Below, one piece after another: positions 9,509 through 20,887 of a stretch of 38,839 nucleotides of DNA. Under the pieces are notes generated by a model. That model searched no databases, was not told the origin of the DNA, and saw only the letters and a list, made by a program, of their open reading frames with translations. The position numbers were made by a program, and so were the translations under genes. The stretch is from Pseudomonadota bacterium (GTDB lineage: Bacteria > Myxococcota_A > Polyangia > Fen-1088). The DNA is taken from contig JADGRB010000017.1 of assembly GCA_017881315.1 (NCBI GenBank), positions 1 through 38,839 on the forward strand, given 5' to 3'. How positions within the stretch are numbered: position 1 is the first letter of the stretch; each line of letters begins with the position of its first letter.

Positions 9509-10336
9509 ATGCGCTACTTCCAAGCGAAAATCTCGGAAAACCGGGTGCTTGGCGGCGGCTATTTCGTTTTGCGCCTGTCGGGCTGCGGGTCGCTAGCGGC
9601 GGCAAATCCCGGACAATTCGTAATGATTCGAGGTGATTGGGGGCGCGATCCGCTCCTGCCTCGGGCCTTCTCCCTTTTGGCGGTTGGGCCGGGGGGAACG
9701 GCCGATATTCTGGCCAAGACGGTCGGACGGGGTACGGCGCTGCTCGAACGATCGCTTCCCGGAGCCGAGATCGACGTGCTGGGGCCACTCGGATCCAGTT
9801 TCCCGGAACCACAGGGCGACACGACGGACCTCCTCGTCGCGGGTGGGGTGGGTCTGCCCCCTCTCTATATGCAAGCGGCACTGGCCGCCGACCGCCGCCA
9901 GGTCGCCCGGTCGGAGATGATCTACGGCGGACGGGGCGGGGACGATCTGGTTCTGCTCCACGAGATGCGGGCCCTCGGTCTCAATCTGTTTCTCACCACC
10001 GAAAATGGCGCGGTCGGGACCAAGGGGTTGGTGACCCGAGCCCTCGAGGCGCGCCTCGAGCACCATCGCGGCACGCCGCTGCGGGTTATGGCCTGTGGGC
10101 CGAACGCGATGCTGTGGGCCGTCGCCCGGATCGCGCGCGACAAGGGCGTTCCCTGCTTCATCTCGCTGGAAGAGCAGATGGCTTGCGGGATCGGCGTCTG
10201 CCTGGGCTGCGCCATTCCGGCGCGCTCGCGGCCCTACCGCTACGTCTGCAGCAACGGGCCGGTGTTCGACGCAGCCGACGTGCTGGATGTCGACGGCCAG
10301 CCCGGGCCAGCCGTCCCGGCGGCTTGCCCGGCATGA
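9509..10336 (+). CDS. pyrK: Dihydroorotate dehydrogenase electron transfer subunit
   Basis: FAD-binding oxidoreductase fold and C-terminal 2Fe-2S Cys motif MACGIGVCLGCAIPA...YVC; 4-bp overlap with downstream pyrD. The track start 9476 is also possible. Confidence 0.9.
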   Translation: MRYFQAKISENRVLGGGYFVLRLSGCGSLAAANPGQFVMIRGDWGRDPLLPRAFSLLAVGPGGTADILAKTVGRGTALLERSLPGAEIDVLGPLGSSFPEPQGDTTDLLVAGGVGLPPLYMQAALAADRRQVARSEMIYGGRGGDDLVLLHEMRALGLNLFLTTENGAVGTKGLVTRALEARLEHHRGTPLRVMACGPNAMLWAVARIARDKGVPCFISLEEQMACGIGVCLGCAIPARSRPYRYVCSNGPVFDAADVLDVDGQPGPAVPAACPA

Positions 10337-11259
10337 GCGCCGCCGTCAACCTCGCCATAGAGACCGGCGGGATTGCCTTTCGCAATCCGATCCTCACGGC
10401 CTCGGGCACCTTCGGTTACGGCAAGGAGTTCGAAGGGCTGACCGACCTCCGCGCGATTGGCGGCCTGGTGACCAAGGGGATCTCCCCCAAGCCGAGGTTT
10501 GGCAACGCCACGCCGCGCATCTGCGAGACGGCGTCGGGCATGCTGAATTCGATCGGTCTAGAAAATGTCGGGGTCGAGGGGTTCGAGCGCGACAAGCTCC
10601 CCTTTCTGCGGGAGTGCGGAACGCGGGTGCTGGTCAATTTCTTCGGCGCCACCTTCGACGAGTACGTCGACTGCGGGGCGCGTCTCGACGCCCTCGACGG
10701 CGTCGACGGCCTCGAGATGAACGTCTCTTGTCCCAACATCAAGGCGGGCGGAATCGAGTTTGGCACCGACCCGCGGGTCTTGCGCGATCTGGTCCGGGCC
10801 TGCCGCGCCGTCGTGAAGAAGCCGCTCTGGGTCAAGCTGACCCCGAACACCTCCGACATCGTCGCGCTCGCCGTCGCTTGCGCCGAGGGGGGCGCGGACG
10901 GTCTCTCGATCATCAACACCATCACGGGAATGGCCATCGATGCCCGGACCCGGCGGCCCAAGATCGCCACCATCTTCGGAGGCCTCTCGGGACCCGCCAT
11001 CAAACCGATCGCGTTGCGGATGGTCTATCAAGTCCGGCGGGCGGGTGTTTCGTTGCCGATCTCAGGCATCGGCGGCATCCAAGATGCGACCGACGCCATC
11101 GAGTTCTTCCTGGCCGGCGCGAGCACGGTCCAGATCGGCACGCAGAGCTTCGTCGATCCCGACGCGTCGGGCCGGATCGTGCGCGATCTGGAGGCGCGGC
11201 TGGCCGCGGACGGCATCCGCGATGTCCGCGAGCTGGTCGGCGCCCTGTCGGTCGGTTGA
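10333..11259 (+). CDS. pyrD: Dihydroorotate dehydrogenase, class 1B
   Basis: NPILTASGTFGYGKEF, LEMNVSCPNIK (catalytic Cys), GLSGPAIKPIALRMVYQV, GIGGI motifs; ATGA overlap with pyrK; ATG 10333. Confidence 0.95.
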   Translation: MSAAVNLAIETGGIAFRNPILTASGTFGYGKEFEGLTDLRAIGGLVTKGISPKPRFGNATPRICETASGMLNSIGLENVGVEGFERDKLPFLRECGTRVLVNFFGATFDEYVDCGARLDALDGVDGLEMNVSCPNIKAGGIEFGTDPRVLRDLVRACRAVVKKPLWVKLTPNTSDIVALAVACAEGGADGLSIINTITGMAIDARTRRPKIATIFGGLSGPAIKPIALRMVYQVRRAGVSLPISGIGGIQDATDAIEFFLAGASTVQIGTQSFVDPDASGRIVRDLEARLAADGIRDVRELVGALSVG

Positions 11260-11261
11260 CC

Positions 11262-11284
11262 GTGGGACCCTGGGAGGGTCCCAC
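11262..11284 (+). terminator. Hairpin after pyrD
   Basis: GTGGGACCC-tggga-GGGTCCCAC, perfect 9-bp stem directly after the stop; followed by a C-tract rather than a U-tract. Confidence 0.55.
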
Positions 11285-11310
11285 CCCCCCCGCGACGCGT
11301 TCAATAGTGC

Positions 11311-11339
11311 TTGACGGTACTGGGTTACGACGATTTAAC
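11311..11339 (+). promoter_or_regulatory. Sigma-70-type promoter for glnB-glnA
   Basis: TTGACG (11311-11316) - 17 bp - TTTAAC (11334-11339), 47 bp upstream of the glnB ATG. Confidence 0.5.
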
Positions 11340-11374
11340 TGCTGGGAAACTGCCTCGAAACATTGCAGCGCTAG

Positions 11375-11725
<351 letters not shown>

Positions 11726-11778
11726 GAAGACTCGGTAACTTCGGCGACACCACAAACACAACGCACAGGGGAACGTAC

Positions 11779-13191
11779 ATGACTCCATCTGAGGCCCTCA
11801 AACTCGCAGAGAAGAACGGCGCGCGAATGGTCGACTTCAAGTTCGTCGACTTGCTCGGTATCTGGCAGCACACGACGATGCCGATCTCGAAGCTGAGCGT
11901 CGACGTCTTCAAGGACGGCTATTTCTTCGACGGCAGCTCCATCCGCGGCTGGCAGCCGATCCACGCCTCCGACATGATCTTCATCCCGGACCCGGGCTCG
12001 GCGATCATGGACCCCTTCTACGCGCTGCCCACCCTGTCGCTCACCTGTGACATCGTCGACGCGATCACCAAGCAGCCCTATTCGCGCGACCCGCGCACCA
12101 TCGCCGCCAAGGCCGAGGCGTACCTCAAGTCCACGGGCATCGGCGACACCTCGTACTTCGGCCCCGAGCCGGAGTTCTTCGTGTTCGACGAGGTTCGCTA
12201 CTCGGAGGGCCCGAACCGCTCCAGCTACCTGGTCGACTCGATCGAAGGCCGCTGGAACACCGACCGCGCCGAGGGGCCGAACCTGGGCTACAAGCCGCCG
12301 CACAAGGGCGGATATTTCCCGGTGCCGCCCACCGATACGCTCGGCGATCTGCGCGCCGAGATGGCCGTGACGCTCGAAGCGGTCGGCATCCCGGTGGAGG
12401 TGTTCCACCACGAGGTCGCCACCGGCGGACAGTGCGAGCTGTCGATGAAGTTCAACAGCCTCAAGCTGATGGCCGACTGGACCATGTGGTACAAGTACGT
12501 CGTCAAGAACGTCGCCCGCAAGAACGGCCGCACGGCGACCTTCATGCCGAAGCCCATCTTCGGTGACAACGGCTCGGGCATGCACTGCCACCAGTCGATC
12601 TGGAAGGATGAGAAGAACCTGTTCGCCGGCGACAAGTACGCCGGCCTCTCGGACATGGCGCTGCACTACATCGGCGGCATCCTGAAACACGCGCCGGCGC
12701 TCTGCGCCTTCACCAACCCGGGGACGAACAGCTACAAGCGCCTGGTGCCGGGCTACGAGGCGCCGGTCAACCTGGCCTACTCGTCGCGCAACCGGTCGGC
12801 TTCGGTCCGCATCCCCATCGGCGGAAGCTCGCCGAAGGCCAAGCGGCTCGAGTTCCGCTGTCCCGACCCGACCGCGAACCCGTACATCGCGTTCTCGGCC
12901 ATGCTGATGGCGGGGCTCGACGGCATCCAGAACAAGCTCGATCCGGGCAAGCCGCTCGACAAGGACATCTACGCGCTGTCGCCCGAGGAGTCGAAGGACG
13001 TCCCGAAGGCGCCCGGCTCGCTCGACGACGCGCTCAGGGCGCTCGAAAAGGACCACGCCTTCCTGCTCAAGGGGGACGTGTTCACCCCGGACGTGATCTC
13101 CACCTGGCTCGACTACAAGCGGGAAAACGAGGTCGACGCGATCCGGCTCCGCCCGCACCCGTACGAGTTCGCCCTCTACTTCGACAATTAG
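11779..13191 (+). CDS. glnA: Glutamine synthetase type I
   Basis: 470 aa; [26 protein letters not shown], adenylylation-site-like Tyr in [10 protein letters not shown]. Confidence 0.97.
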   Translation: MTPSEALKLAEKNGARMVDFKFVDLLGIWQHTTMPISKLSVDVFKDGYFFDGSSIRGWQPIHASDMIFIPDPGSAIMDPFYALPTLSLTCDIVDAITKQPYSRDPRTIAAKAEAYLKSTGIGDTSYFGPEPEFFVFDEVRYSEGPNRSSYLVDSIEGRWNTDRAEGPNLGYKPPHKGGYFPVPPTDTLGDLRAEMAVTLEAVGIPVEVFHHEVATGGQCELSMKFNSLKLMADWTMWYKYVVKNVARKNGRTATFMPKPIFGDNGSGMHCHQSIWKDEKNLFAGDKYAGLSDMALHYIGGILKHAPALCAFTNPGTNSYKRLVPGYEAPVNLAYSSRNRSASVRIPIGGSSPKAKRLEFRCPDPTANPYIAFSAMLMAGLDGIQNKLDPGKPLDKDIYALSPEESKDVPKAPGSLDDALRALEKDHAFLLKGDVFTPDVISTWLDYKRENEVDAIRLRPHPYEFALYFDN

Positions 13192-13220
13192 TACGTTTCG
13201 GTAGGTCACCGACGGGAAAA

Positions 13221-13248
13221 GGGGTCATCCTCGAATGAGGGTGGCCCC
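13221..13248 (+). terminator. Rho-independent-like terminator after glnA
   Basis: ggggtcatcctc-gaat-gagggtggcccc: 12-bp stem (two G-U pairs) with GAAT loop, followed by ttagccttt. Confidence 0.7.
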
Positions 13249-13324
13249 TTAGCCTTTGACGGGGCGGGTGAGCTGACCTAAGATTCCAGGTTCGCGGAAC
13301 GCCCGCGACGCTCCGAAAAATCCA

Positions 13325-14212
13325 ATGAGTGGGCTCTCTTTCAGCGACCGGGCTCGGCGCTCGATGTGGCGAATCGTTCCCAAGCGCGCCGTGTCCGGAG
13401 CGATAGGGTGGGGGGGAAGCCGAGGCATCCCCACCCGCCTGCGCAGCCTCATGCTGTCGCGGTTTGCGCGCGTCTACGGCATCAACGTCGACGAAGCCGA
13501 GAAGCCGCTCGACGATTACGCCGGGTTCGACGAGTTCTTCACACGGCGTCTGCGGGCCGGCTTGCGCCCGATCGCCGATGGTTCCGGGCAGGTGGTGTCA
13601 CCCGCCGACGGGACGGTGGTGGAATGCGGGCTGGCCACCGCGGGGAAGCTGATCCAGGCGAAGGGAGACTTCTTCCAGCTCGGCGAGCTCCTCGGCGACG
13701 AGGCGAACGCCTCACGCCTGGAAGGTGGCGCCTACCTCATCACCTATCTGTCGCCCAAGGACTACCATCGGGTCCACGCACCGGTCGGTGGGCGGGTCCT
13801 GGGATGGCGCCACATTCCCGGCACGCTGTTCTCGGTCGGGGCCAAGAGTGTGCTTTCGGAACCAGGTCTCTTCATCCGGAACGAGCGCTTCGTGACGTTC
13901 ATCGAGATGGAGGGGGGGGGACTGTGCGCGGTGGTGATGGTGGCGGCAATTGGCGTCGGCCACGTCACGGTGTCGTATGATCCGGAGGTGGCGACGCATC
14001 GACCCCAGTTCCTGCGCGCCGCCGTTCGCAACCGCAGCTACGATCAGCCAAAGCCGATCCGGCGCGGCGAAGAGCTGGGGATTTTCCACCTGGGGTCGAC
14101 CACCATCGTGGTGTTCGAGCCGGGGCGGGTCGACCTCGAGGGCCTCTCGGCCGGTGACTCCGTGAAGATGGGAGTCGGCATCGGCCGACATACATCGTCG
14201 AATGGCGCCTAA
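13325..14212 (+). CDS. psd: Phosphatidylserine decarboxylase
   Basis: SPADGTV, YHRVHAPVGG, and the self-cleaving LGST motif (FHLGSTTIVVFEPG). Confidence 0.93.
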   Translation: MSGLSFSDRARRSMWRIVPKRAVSGAIGWGGSRGIPTRLRSLMLSRFARVYGINVDEAEKPLDDYAGFDEFFTRRLRAGLRPIADGSGQVVSPADGTVVECGLATAGKLIQAKGDFFQLGELLGDEANASRLEGGAYLITYLSPKDYHRVHAPVGGRVLGWRHIPGTLFSVGAKSVLSEPGLFIRNERFVTFIEMEGGGLCAVVMVAAIGVGHVTVSYDPEVATHRPQFLRAAVRNRSYDQPKPIRRGEELGIFHLGSTTIVVFEPGRVDLEGLSAGDSVKMGVGIGRHTSSNGA

Positions 14213-16097
14213 GAGCCACGACGAATCGTCTCGCCGGACGGAGGCGCAGGCCGCCGAGGTTGGGGTGACGCCTGGGGCCGAGATCGTTTCGACCGACGAT
14301 GGCCAAGCTGCCAAACGGCGCGAGGCAGCCGGAGGCCGCCGGGTGCGCTCGAGCCTTTCGCGTGAGCGCAGCGGTCCAATTGGCATCGCGAGCGGCGACT
14401 TCGCGACGCCCTCGGTGCGACGGCGGACGACCACACAGCCGCGCGGCACGCCGATCGCCGGTGTACCCCTGGATCTCGATCCACCCTTGTCTTCCCCGGT
14501 TGCGCCGTTGGCGGCCCCCGAACCCCTCCCGGTTGGTGCCCTCCCGGTTGGTGCCACCCCGGTCGATCTCGTCGACGCGCGCGCTTCCGGCCGAACGCCC
14601 GCTCCACCGCCGGTGCCGTCGGACGGCCCCTTTGGCGCGATGGACGGGACCGGCGGAGACCTCGACAACGAAGCCGCCGTGCTCGCGGCGGAAGCGGCCG
14701 CCGTGCGCGCGCTGGACTCCGGGCCGATGACGCCGCCCCCCGAGGTCGCCCCGGTCGCGCCAACGCCGCCCCCCGAGGTCGCCCCGGTCGCGCCAACACC
14801 CCCACCCGAGGTCGCCGCCGCGCCGTCCCCCAGCATTATCGACGTCGAGGTGGAGGTGACTCCACCGCCCGAGCCCCGTGGAAAGGCTGCTCCGCCCGAG
14901 GGGTCCGCGCCGCCTGACGCGCCAGCGCTCGATATCACCGGGGCGCTGCCGGTGCGCCCCATGGGCAGCGACGGCAGCGCGGCGTCAGCCGATCTGCCGA
15001 CCGCCATGGTCGCCGCCACCCCGCCGCCCGCCGCGGTCGCCCAGACCGAGAGCGACGTACCGGTCGACGAGATCGAGGTCCTGGAGGCCAAAGACGGTGC
15101 TGGCGGGAGCATCTCCGACGCGCTCACACCGGCGCCCGAGCTGACGTCGCAACCGGTTGCCGCCTCGCCGTCGACGCCACGACCGACACCACCGCCGATT
15201 CCGGGCAGCTATCTCAAGACGCCCGGTCCAGAGCTGCGGATGGCCCTCCCGGCGGTGGTCGAAGAAGTGCGCGCGCCTCTGTTGCCGGCGCTTCCCATTC
15301 TCCCCGAAGCGCTCTCGCTGCGGCCGCGTCGCCCGAAACGCTCCAAGCCGTGGTTCGAGGAGGTCTTCGATGAAGACTATCTCCGCACCTTGCCCTTCAT
15401 GCGGGCGGATCAGACGCTGCGCGAGGTCGAGTTCATCTCCAACGCGCTTCAGACCGATCCCGGCGCCGAGATCTTGGATGTGGGATGCGGCTACGGTCGG
15501 CACGCGATCGAGCTCGTCCAGCGCGGATTCAACGTCACCGGGCTGGACCTCTCGCTGCCGCTGCTGATCCGCGCGGCCGACGAGGCGCAGCGGCGAGCGC
15601 TGTCGGTCAATTTCGTCCACGCCGACATGCGCGAGATGTCGTTCGAAAACCAGTTCGACGGCGCTTACTCGATGCTGACGTCCTTCGGCTACTTCGACGA
15701 AGAGACCAACCTTCGGGTGGCCGAGCGGATCGCGCACGCGCTCAAGCCCGGGCGCCGCTTTCTTCTCGACGTCATCAATCGCGACTACGTCGTGGCCGAC
15801 TTGCCGGTTCGTGTCTGGTGGGAAGGGACCGGTTGCGTGGTTCTCGAAGAGGTTGATTTCAATTTCCACACCAGCCGGATCAACACCCACCGGTCCATCG
15901 TCTTCGAGGATGGCCGGCAGCTGGAGCAGGAGCTGTCGGTTCGCGCATACAGCCTGCACGAAATCGGCCGTCTCCTTCGTCAGGCCGGGTTCCGTGTGAT
16001 CGACGTCTCAGGTGGCCTCGCGCTCAAGGGTCAGTTCTTTGGCGGGTCGTCGCGAAGTCTGCTCATCGTCGCGGAAAAACGCGACGAAGACGCCTGA
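14202..16097 (+). CDS. SAM-dependent methyltransferase with long Pro-rich low-complexity N-terminal region
   Basis: ILDVGCGYGRHAIELVQRGFNVTGLDLS motif I in the C-terminal third; residues ~1-370 are Pro/Ala/Val-rich. Overlaps the psd 3' end by 11 bp; the true start may lie further downstream. Confidence 0.8.
   Translation: MAPKSHDESSRRTEAQAAEVGVTPGAEIVSTDDGQAAKRREAAGGRRVRSSLSRERSGPIGIASGDFATPSVRRRTTTQPRGTPIAGVPLDLDPPLSSPVAPLAAPEPLPVGALPVGATPVDLVDARASGRTPAPPPVPSDGPFGAMDGTGGDLDNEAAVLAAEAAAVRALDSGPMTPPPEVAPVAPTPPPEVAPVAPTPPPEVAAAPSPSIIDVEVEVTPPPEPRGKAAPPEGSAPPDAPALDITGALPVRPMGSDGSAASADLPTAMVAATPPPAAVAQTESDVPVDEIEVLEAKDGAGGSISDALTPAPELTSQPVAASPSTPRPTPPPIPGSYLKTPGPELRMALPAVVEEVRAPLLPALPILPEALSLRPRRPKRSKPWFEEVFDEDYLRTLPFMRADQTLREVEFISNALQTDPGAEILDVGCGYGRHAIELVQRGFNVTGLDLSLPLLIRAADEAQRRALSVNFVHADMREMSFENQFDGAYSMLTSFGYFDEETNLRVAERIAHALKPGRRFLLDVINRDYVVADLPVRVWWEGTGCVVLEEVDFNFHTSRINTHRSIVFEDGRQLEQELSVRAYSLHEIGRLLRQAGFRVIDVSGGLALKGQFFGGSSRSLLIVAEKRDEDA
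14731..14796 (+). repeat. 33-bp tandem duplication (plus a degenerate third copy) in the Pro-rich region
   Basis: cgccgccccccgaggtcgccccggtcgcgccaa at 14731-14763 and 14764-14796, encoding PPPEVAPVAPT repeats. Confidence 0.85.
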
Positions 16098-16283
16098 CCG
16101 ACCCGAGCCGCAGAGCCAACTGACGCGTCGCGCTAGGACGGTCGCCGAAATCGGTTGCGCGGCCATTGCGCTCGTGTCAGCGGACCCCATCTTGCCCGGG
16201 TACGTCCCGTGCAACCAAACAGGTCGGACAAGCATCGAAGTCTACGAGGCGTGACGCGGTTCAACCCGGAATATTTAGTTGGC

Positions 16284-16313
16284 GAGATACGTATATCTCT
16301 GGACGGTCCAGAG
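16284..16313. promoter_or_regulatory. Two overlapping inverted repeats upstream of the sigma factor gene
   Basis: GAGATA-cgta-TATCTC (16284-16299) overlapping CTCTGGAC-g-GTCCAGAG (16297-16313), 24 bp before ATG 16338. Confidence 0.55.
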
Positions 16314-16337
16314 GTGTCTGGCTCGCGACGCGGCTCG

Positions 16338-17993
<1,656 letters not shown>

Positions 17994-18067
17994 GGTTCCA
18001 GTCCTCTCTCGACCAAAGCGCGATTTTCCCGAAGCGGAGCGCCCCGGCATCCCAAATATTGCCGGAC

Positions 18068-18105
18068 GGTCAATCCTTGACCGGTCCGTCGACGAGGGCT
18101 ATGGT
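18068..18105 (+). promoter_or_regulatory. Promoter with inverted repeat over the -35 for the IPT/TIG lipoprotein gene
   Basis: TTGACC (18077-18082) - 17 bp - TATGGT (18100-18105); GGTCAA-tcc-TTGACC palindrome at 18068-18082. Confidence 0.5.
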
Positions 18106-18135
18106 CGGCGCTTCCTTTTCGCGGAGGCGAACACG

Positions 18136-18561
18136 ATGAAACGTGTCCTCGGTCTTGCCCTTTCCATGGCTGCGTTCGTGACGATTGCCGCTTGCACGCA
18201 AAGCGGCGGACCGGTCAAGGTTGAATCAATCGAACCGCCGCAGGGGACCACCGCGGGGGGCGAGGAGATCTCCATCCTTGGCGGCGGCTTTCAGCCTGGT
18301 AAGACCCAGGCCGAGGTCCGCTTCGGGCGCAAGAAGTGCGAGAGCGTCCAGATCGCTTCGCCCACCAAGATCCGGGTGGTGACGCCGGCAAACGACAAGG
18401 GCCCCATCGACGTCACCGTGATGTTCGACGACGGCAGCACCTTCAAGATTCCCGGCGCTTTCCGGTACGTCGAGCCCGCCGAGGGTGGCAACACGCGACA
18501 GGCATTCTTCGGTGGCCAAAAGAGCGCCGGCGGTGCCAAGATCGAAGTCGAGAAGAAGTAG
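18136..18561 (+). CDS. Lipoprotein with IPT/TIG domain
   Basis: Signal peptide MKRVLGLALSMAAFVTIAAC lipobox; VESIEPPQGTTAGGEEISILGGGFQPG...V.FG...C is IPT/TIG-like. Confidence 0.85.
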   Translation: MKRVLGLALSMAAFVTIAACTQSGGPVKVESIEPPQGTTAGGEEISILGGGFQPGKTQAEVRFGRKKCESVQIASPTKIRVVTPANDKGPIDVTVMFDDGSTFKIPGAFRYVEPAEGGNTRQAFFGGQKSAGGAKIEVEKK

Positions 18562-18581
18562 GAGACCGGAAGATATCGGAA

Positions 18582-18610
18582 AGATATCAGCTGACCCCCA
18601 GCTGATATCT
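18582..18610. terminator. Perfect hairpin between convergent genes
   Basis: AGATATCAGCTG-acccc-CAGCTGATATCT, 12-bp perfect stem, 5-nt loop, no U-tract. Confidence 0.5.
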
Positions 18611-18667
18611 GCCGACGACCTGCTTGGTCTCAGTTGACGTCAGCGGGCCAGCCCACGGGCCCACCTT

Positions 18668-19858
18668 CTAGCGAAACTCGAGCCGGAAGAGCTGCTGGCC
18701 CATCAGCATGAAGGCGCCACTTGGAACGGTGCGTTCCTGGCGGAGCCGCAAGAACGTCCCGTTCGAGGAGCCGAGGTCGCTCAGAAACACCTGATCGTCG
18801 CGGAGCGCGATTCGCGTGTGGGTCCCCGAGACGTAGCCGTCCTCCGGGAAAAGGATGTCACCTCGCTCGCGCCCGAGCACGATGGATTCACCAAAAAGCG
18901 GGAAGGCCGAGCCGTCCACGTCGCGGCCCACGATGACCGAAAGCCGTCCCCAGAAGCCCGGATTGGGCGTCCCCATGACGTCGGTGCCGTCTTCCAGGGG
19001 CTGGGGAGGCGAGATCACCTCGAACCGCAACAGCTCCTGTCCGATGCGGAAGATGTCGCCCGATTCGAGCGCCTCTTCGTCGCCAATCTTCAGGAAGATT
19101 CCGTTCAGGCTCTGAAGGTCGCGGATCGTCACGCCATTCGGGCCGACGGAGAGCTCGGCGTGCCGGGGAGACAGGTAGGCATCGGCATCGAACAACGGAG
19201 CCTGCCCGCGCCCGATGAGGTTCTCGCCATCGTGCAAGGGATGAGCTCCCCCTTCGGTGCCGTCCGGCCGAATCAGGATCAAGCGCCCGCGCGGCACGGC
19301 GGCCGGTGCGGCGGCGGTCGAGCCGGCCATGAACATCGTTCGTGGCGGGCCGCCGACGGCCGCTGACGCGCCCGAGGGCTGCTTGGCCATGCGTGTCCCG
19401 CAGCCACCGCAGAAGGCGAATCCGATCTGGACCATCTTGCCGCAGGTCGGGCAGGGGATCTGACCCTCCGGAGCCGGTGCGGCGCCCCCGGTCACCCGCA
19501 GAGGTCCTGGCGTCCCACCGAGGGCGCCGACCGCGCTGGCGCCACCGGAGGTCGAGCGCGGAGCGCCGGCGGGTCCCGCCAGCGGATTGGGCGGAAGCTG
19601 AAAGGCGATGGCGGAAGGCATCTTGGGCGAGTCGCCCCAGGGAATTCCACCGCGAACCTTGGGCACGGCCGGCGAGGAGCTCCGCAGCTCGCCGGCCACC
19701 GTGGCCGCCATCGGGGCGGGAGGGAGCACCGTCCGCGCGGTCTCGAGCGAGGAGTCGATGGCCGGCGCAGGGGCCGGTTTTACGAGCTCACTGCCGCAGC
19801 CAAGGCAAAACTTGTAGTGGTCCTGGTTTTCTTTGCCGCAGCGGTTACAGGTAATCAA
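18668..19858 (-). CDS. Zinc-ribbon protein with two FHA domains
   Basis: CNRCGKENQDHYKFCLGCG and CPTCGKMVQIGFAFCGGCG zinc ribbons; FHA motifs IGRG..SPRH..LNG and LGRE..SGTH..SSNG. Start taken at TTG 19858 (LITCNRCG); track start 19891 is possible. Confidence 0.88.
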   Translation of the reverse strand: MITCNRCGKENQDHYKFCLGCGSELVKPAPAPAIDSSLETARTVLPPAPMAATVAGELRSSSPAVPKVRGGIPWGDSPKMPSAIAFQLPPNPLAGPAGAPRSTSGGASAVGALGGTPGPLRVTGGAAPAPEGQIPCPTCGKMVQIGFAFCGGCGTRMAKQPSGASAAVGGPPRTMFMAGSTAAAPAAVPRGRLILIRPDGTEGGAHPLHDGENLIGRGQAPLFDADAYLSPRHAELSVGPNGVTIRDLQSLNGIFLKIGDEEALESGDIFRIGQELLRFEVISPPQPLEDGTDVMGTPNPGFWGRLSVIVGRDVDGSAFPLFGESIVLGRERGDILFPEDGYVSGTHTRIALRDDQVFLSDLGSSNGTFLRLRQERTVPSGAFMLMGQQLFRLEFR

Positions 19859-19970
19859 AGGGACCCCCGGTAAGCCTATCGCAACTAGCACGACGGGCGG
19901 TCAGCGTCAATTCACTCCGACGAGATCGTTCGGTTTTCCGACACGCCCGACACTCGAGACAGGTCGCTTC

Positions 19971-20753
19971 CTAGGTGACCTCCACCCGGAGAAGCTGCTG
20001 CCCGAGGAAGACGTGATCGCCATGTTCGAGCGCGAGATCGTCGTTGATGCGGACGAAGGTTCCGTTCTTCGAGCCGAGATCGGTGAGGGTGATCTGACCC
20101 TCGCCGTTCATGGTGATCTGGGCATGCCGTCCGGAGATGAAGGGGTCGTCCAGAAAGTTCACGTCGTTTCCTTCACGACCGATCGAAATCGTGTCACTGC
20201 GCGATCGGTAGATCATGCCGATCTCGCCGCCGCGCAGACGCTGGATCAGCTTCATCTTCGAGGGCCGTTTGGGGCTGGCGTAGAAATACGTCCCCTCCGC
20301 GTCCGGTTGCGGGCCGAGATCGGGCGGCGAGGGTTCGATCTGCAGGAGCTGCTCGCCGATCAGAAACAGCGCCCCCGGCGCGAGGGCCACGGGCACCTTG
20401 ATCCGGATGAAGACGCCGTTGACCGAGCCCTCGTCGACGACATGCAGCTTGCCATCGCGATAGACGAAATTCGCGTGTCGGGGCGAGAGCAGCGGATCGT
20501 CGGGAAACATGATCGCGCCTTCGTTCCGGCCGGCCAGGTGCTCGGTAGCGTTGAGCAGGTAGGTCACCCCGTCGACCCCCTCTCCCTTGATCACGGTCAG
20601 CTTGGCGCGGCCGGGTGGCTGCTGATTCGCTCCGAAGAACATGGTCTTGGCCGCGGGAGCCGCGGGGAGGTCGATCTTGTTGCCACAGCTACCGCAGAAA
20701 CGGTTGTCCGTGGGGACTTCGGCGCCGCAGTTCGGACAGAGCTTGCCGGACAT
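19971..20753 (-). CDS. Zinc-ribbon protein with two FHA domains (paralogue of the previous gene)
   Basis: MSGKLCPNCGAEVPTDNRFCGSCGNK; two FHA modules (LAGRNEG..SPRHANF..GSVNG; IGREGND..SGRHAQI..GSKNGTF). Confidence 0.9.
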   Translation of the reverse strand: MSGKLCPNCGAEVPTDNRFCGSCGNKIDLPAAPAAKTMFFGANQQPPGRAKLTVIKGEGVDGVTYLLNATEHLAGRNEGAIMFPDDPLLSPRHANFVYRDGKLHVVDEGSVNGVFIRIKVPVALAPGALFLIGEQLLQIEPSPPDLGPQPDAEGTYFYASPKRPSKMKLIQRLRGGEIGMIYRSRSDTISIGREGNDVNFLDDPFISGRHAQITMNGEGQITLTDLGSKNGTFVRINDDLALEHGDHVFLGQQLLRVEVT

Positions 20754-20887
20754 GTTCGTCTTGACCTCCGCACGGCATTTTGTCCGCCGGCTCGAGCATT
20801 GTCGACCGTGCGGCGAGCAAGTCAAGCGGGCCGGCGATCTTCCGCCTTCCGCCTTCCGCCTTCTGCCTTCCGTTTCCGCCGTCCGTG

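Noticed and set aside
9637-11259. 540-aa ORF including pyrD
   Set aside because: Upstream part is an out-of-frame read through pyrK; the true pyrD starts at ATG 10333.
13712-15127. 471-aa minus-strand ORF opposite psd/methyltransferase
   Set aside because: Ser/Gly/Ala low complexity generated by the Pro-rich coding strand.
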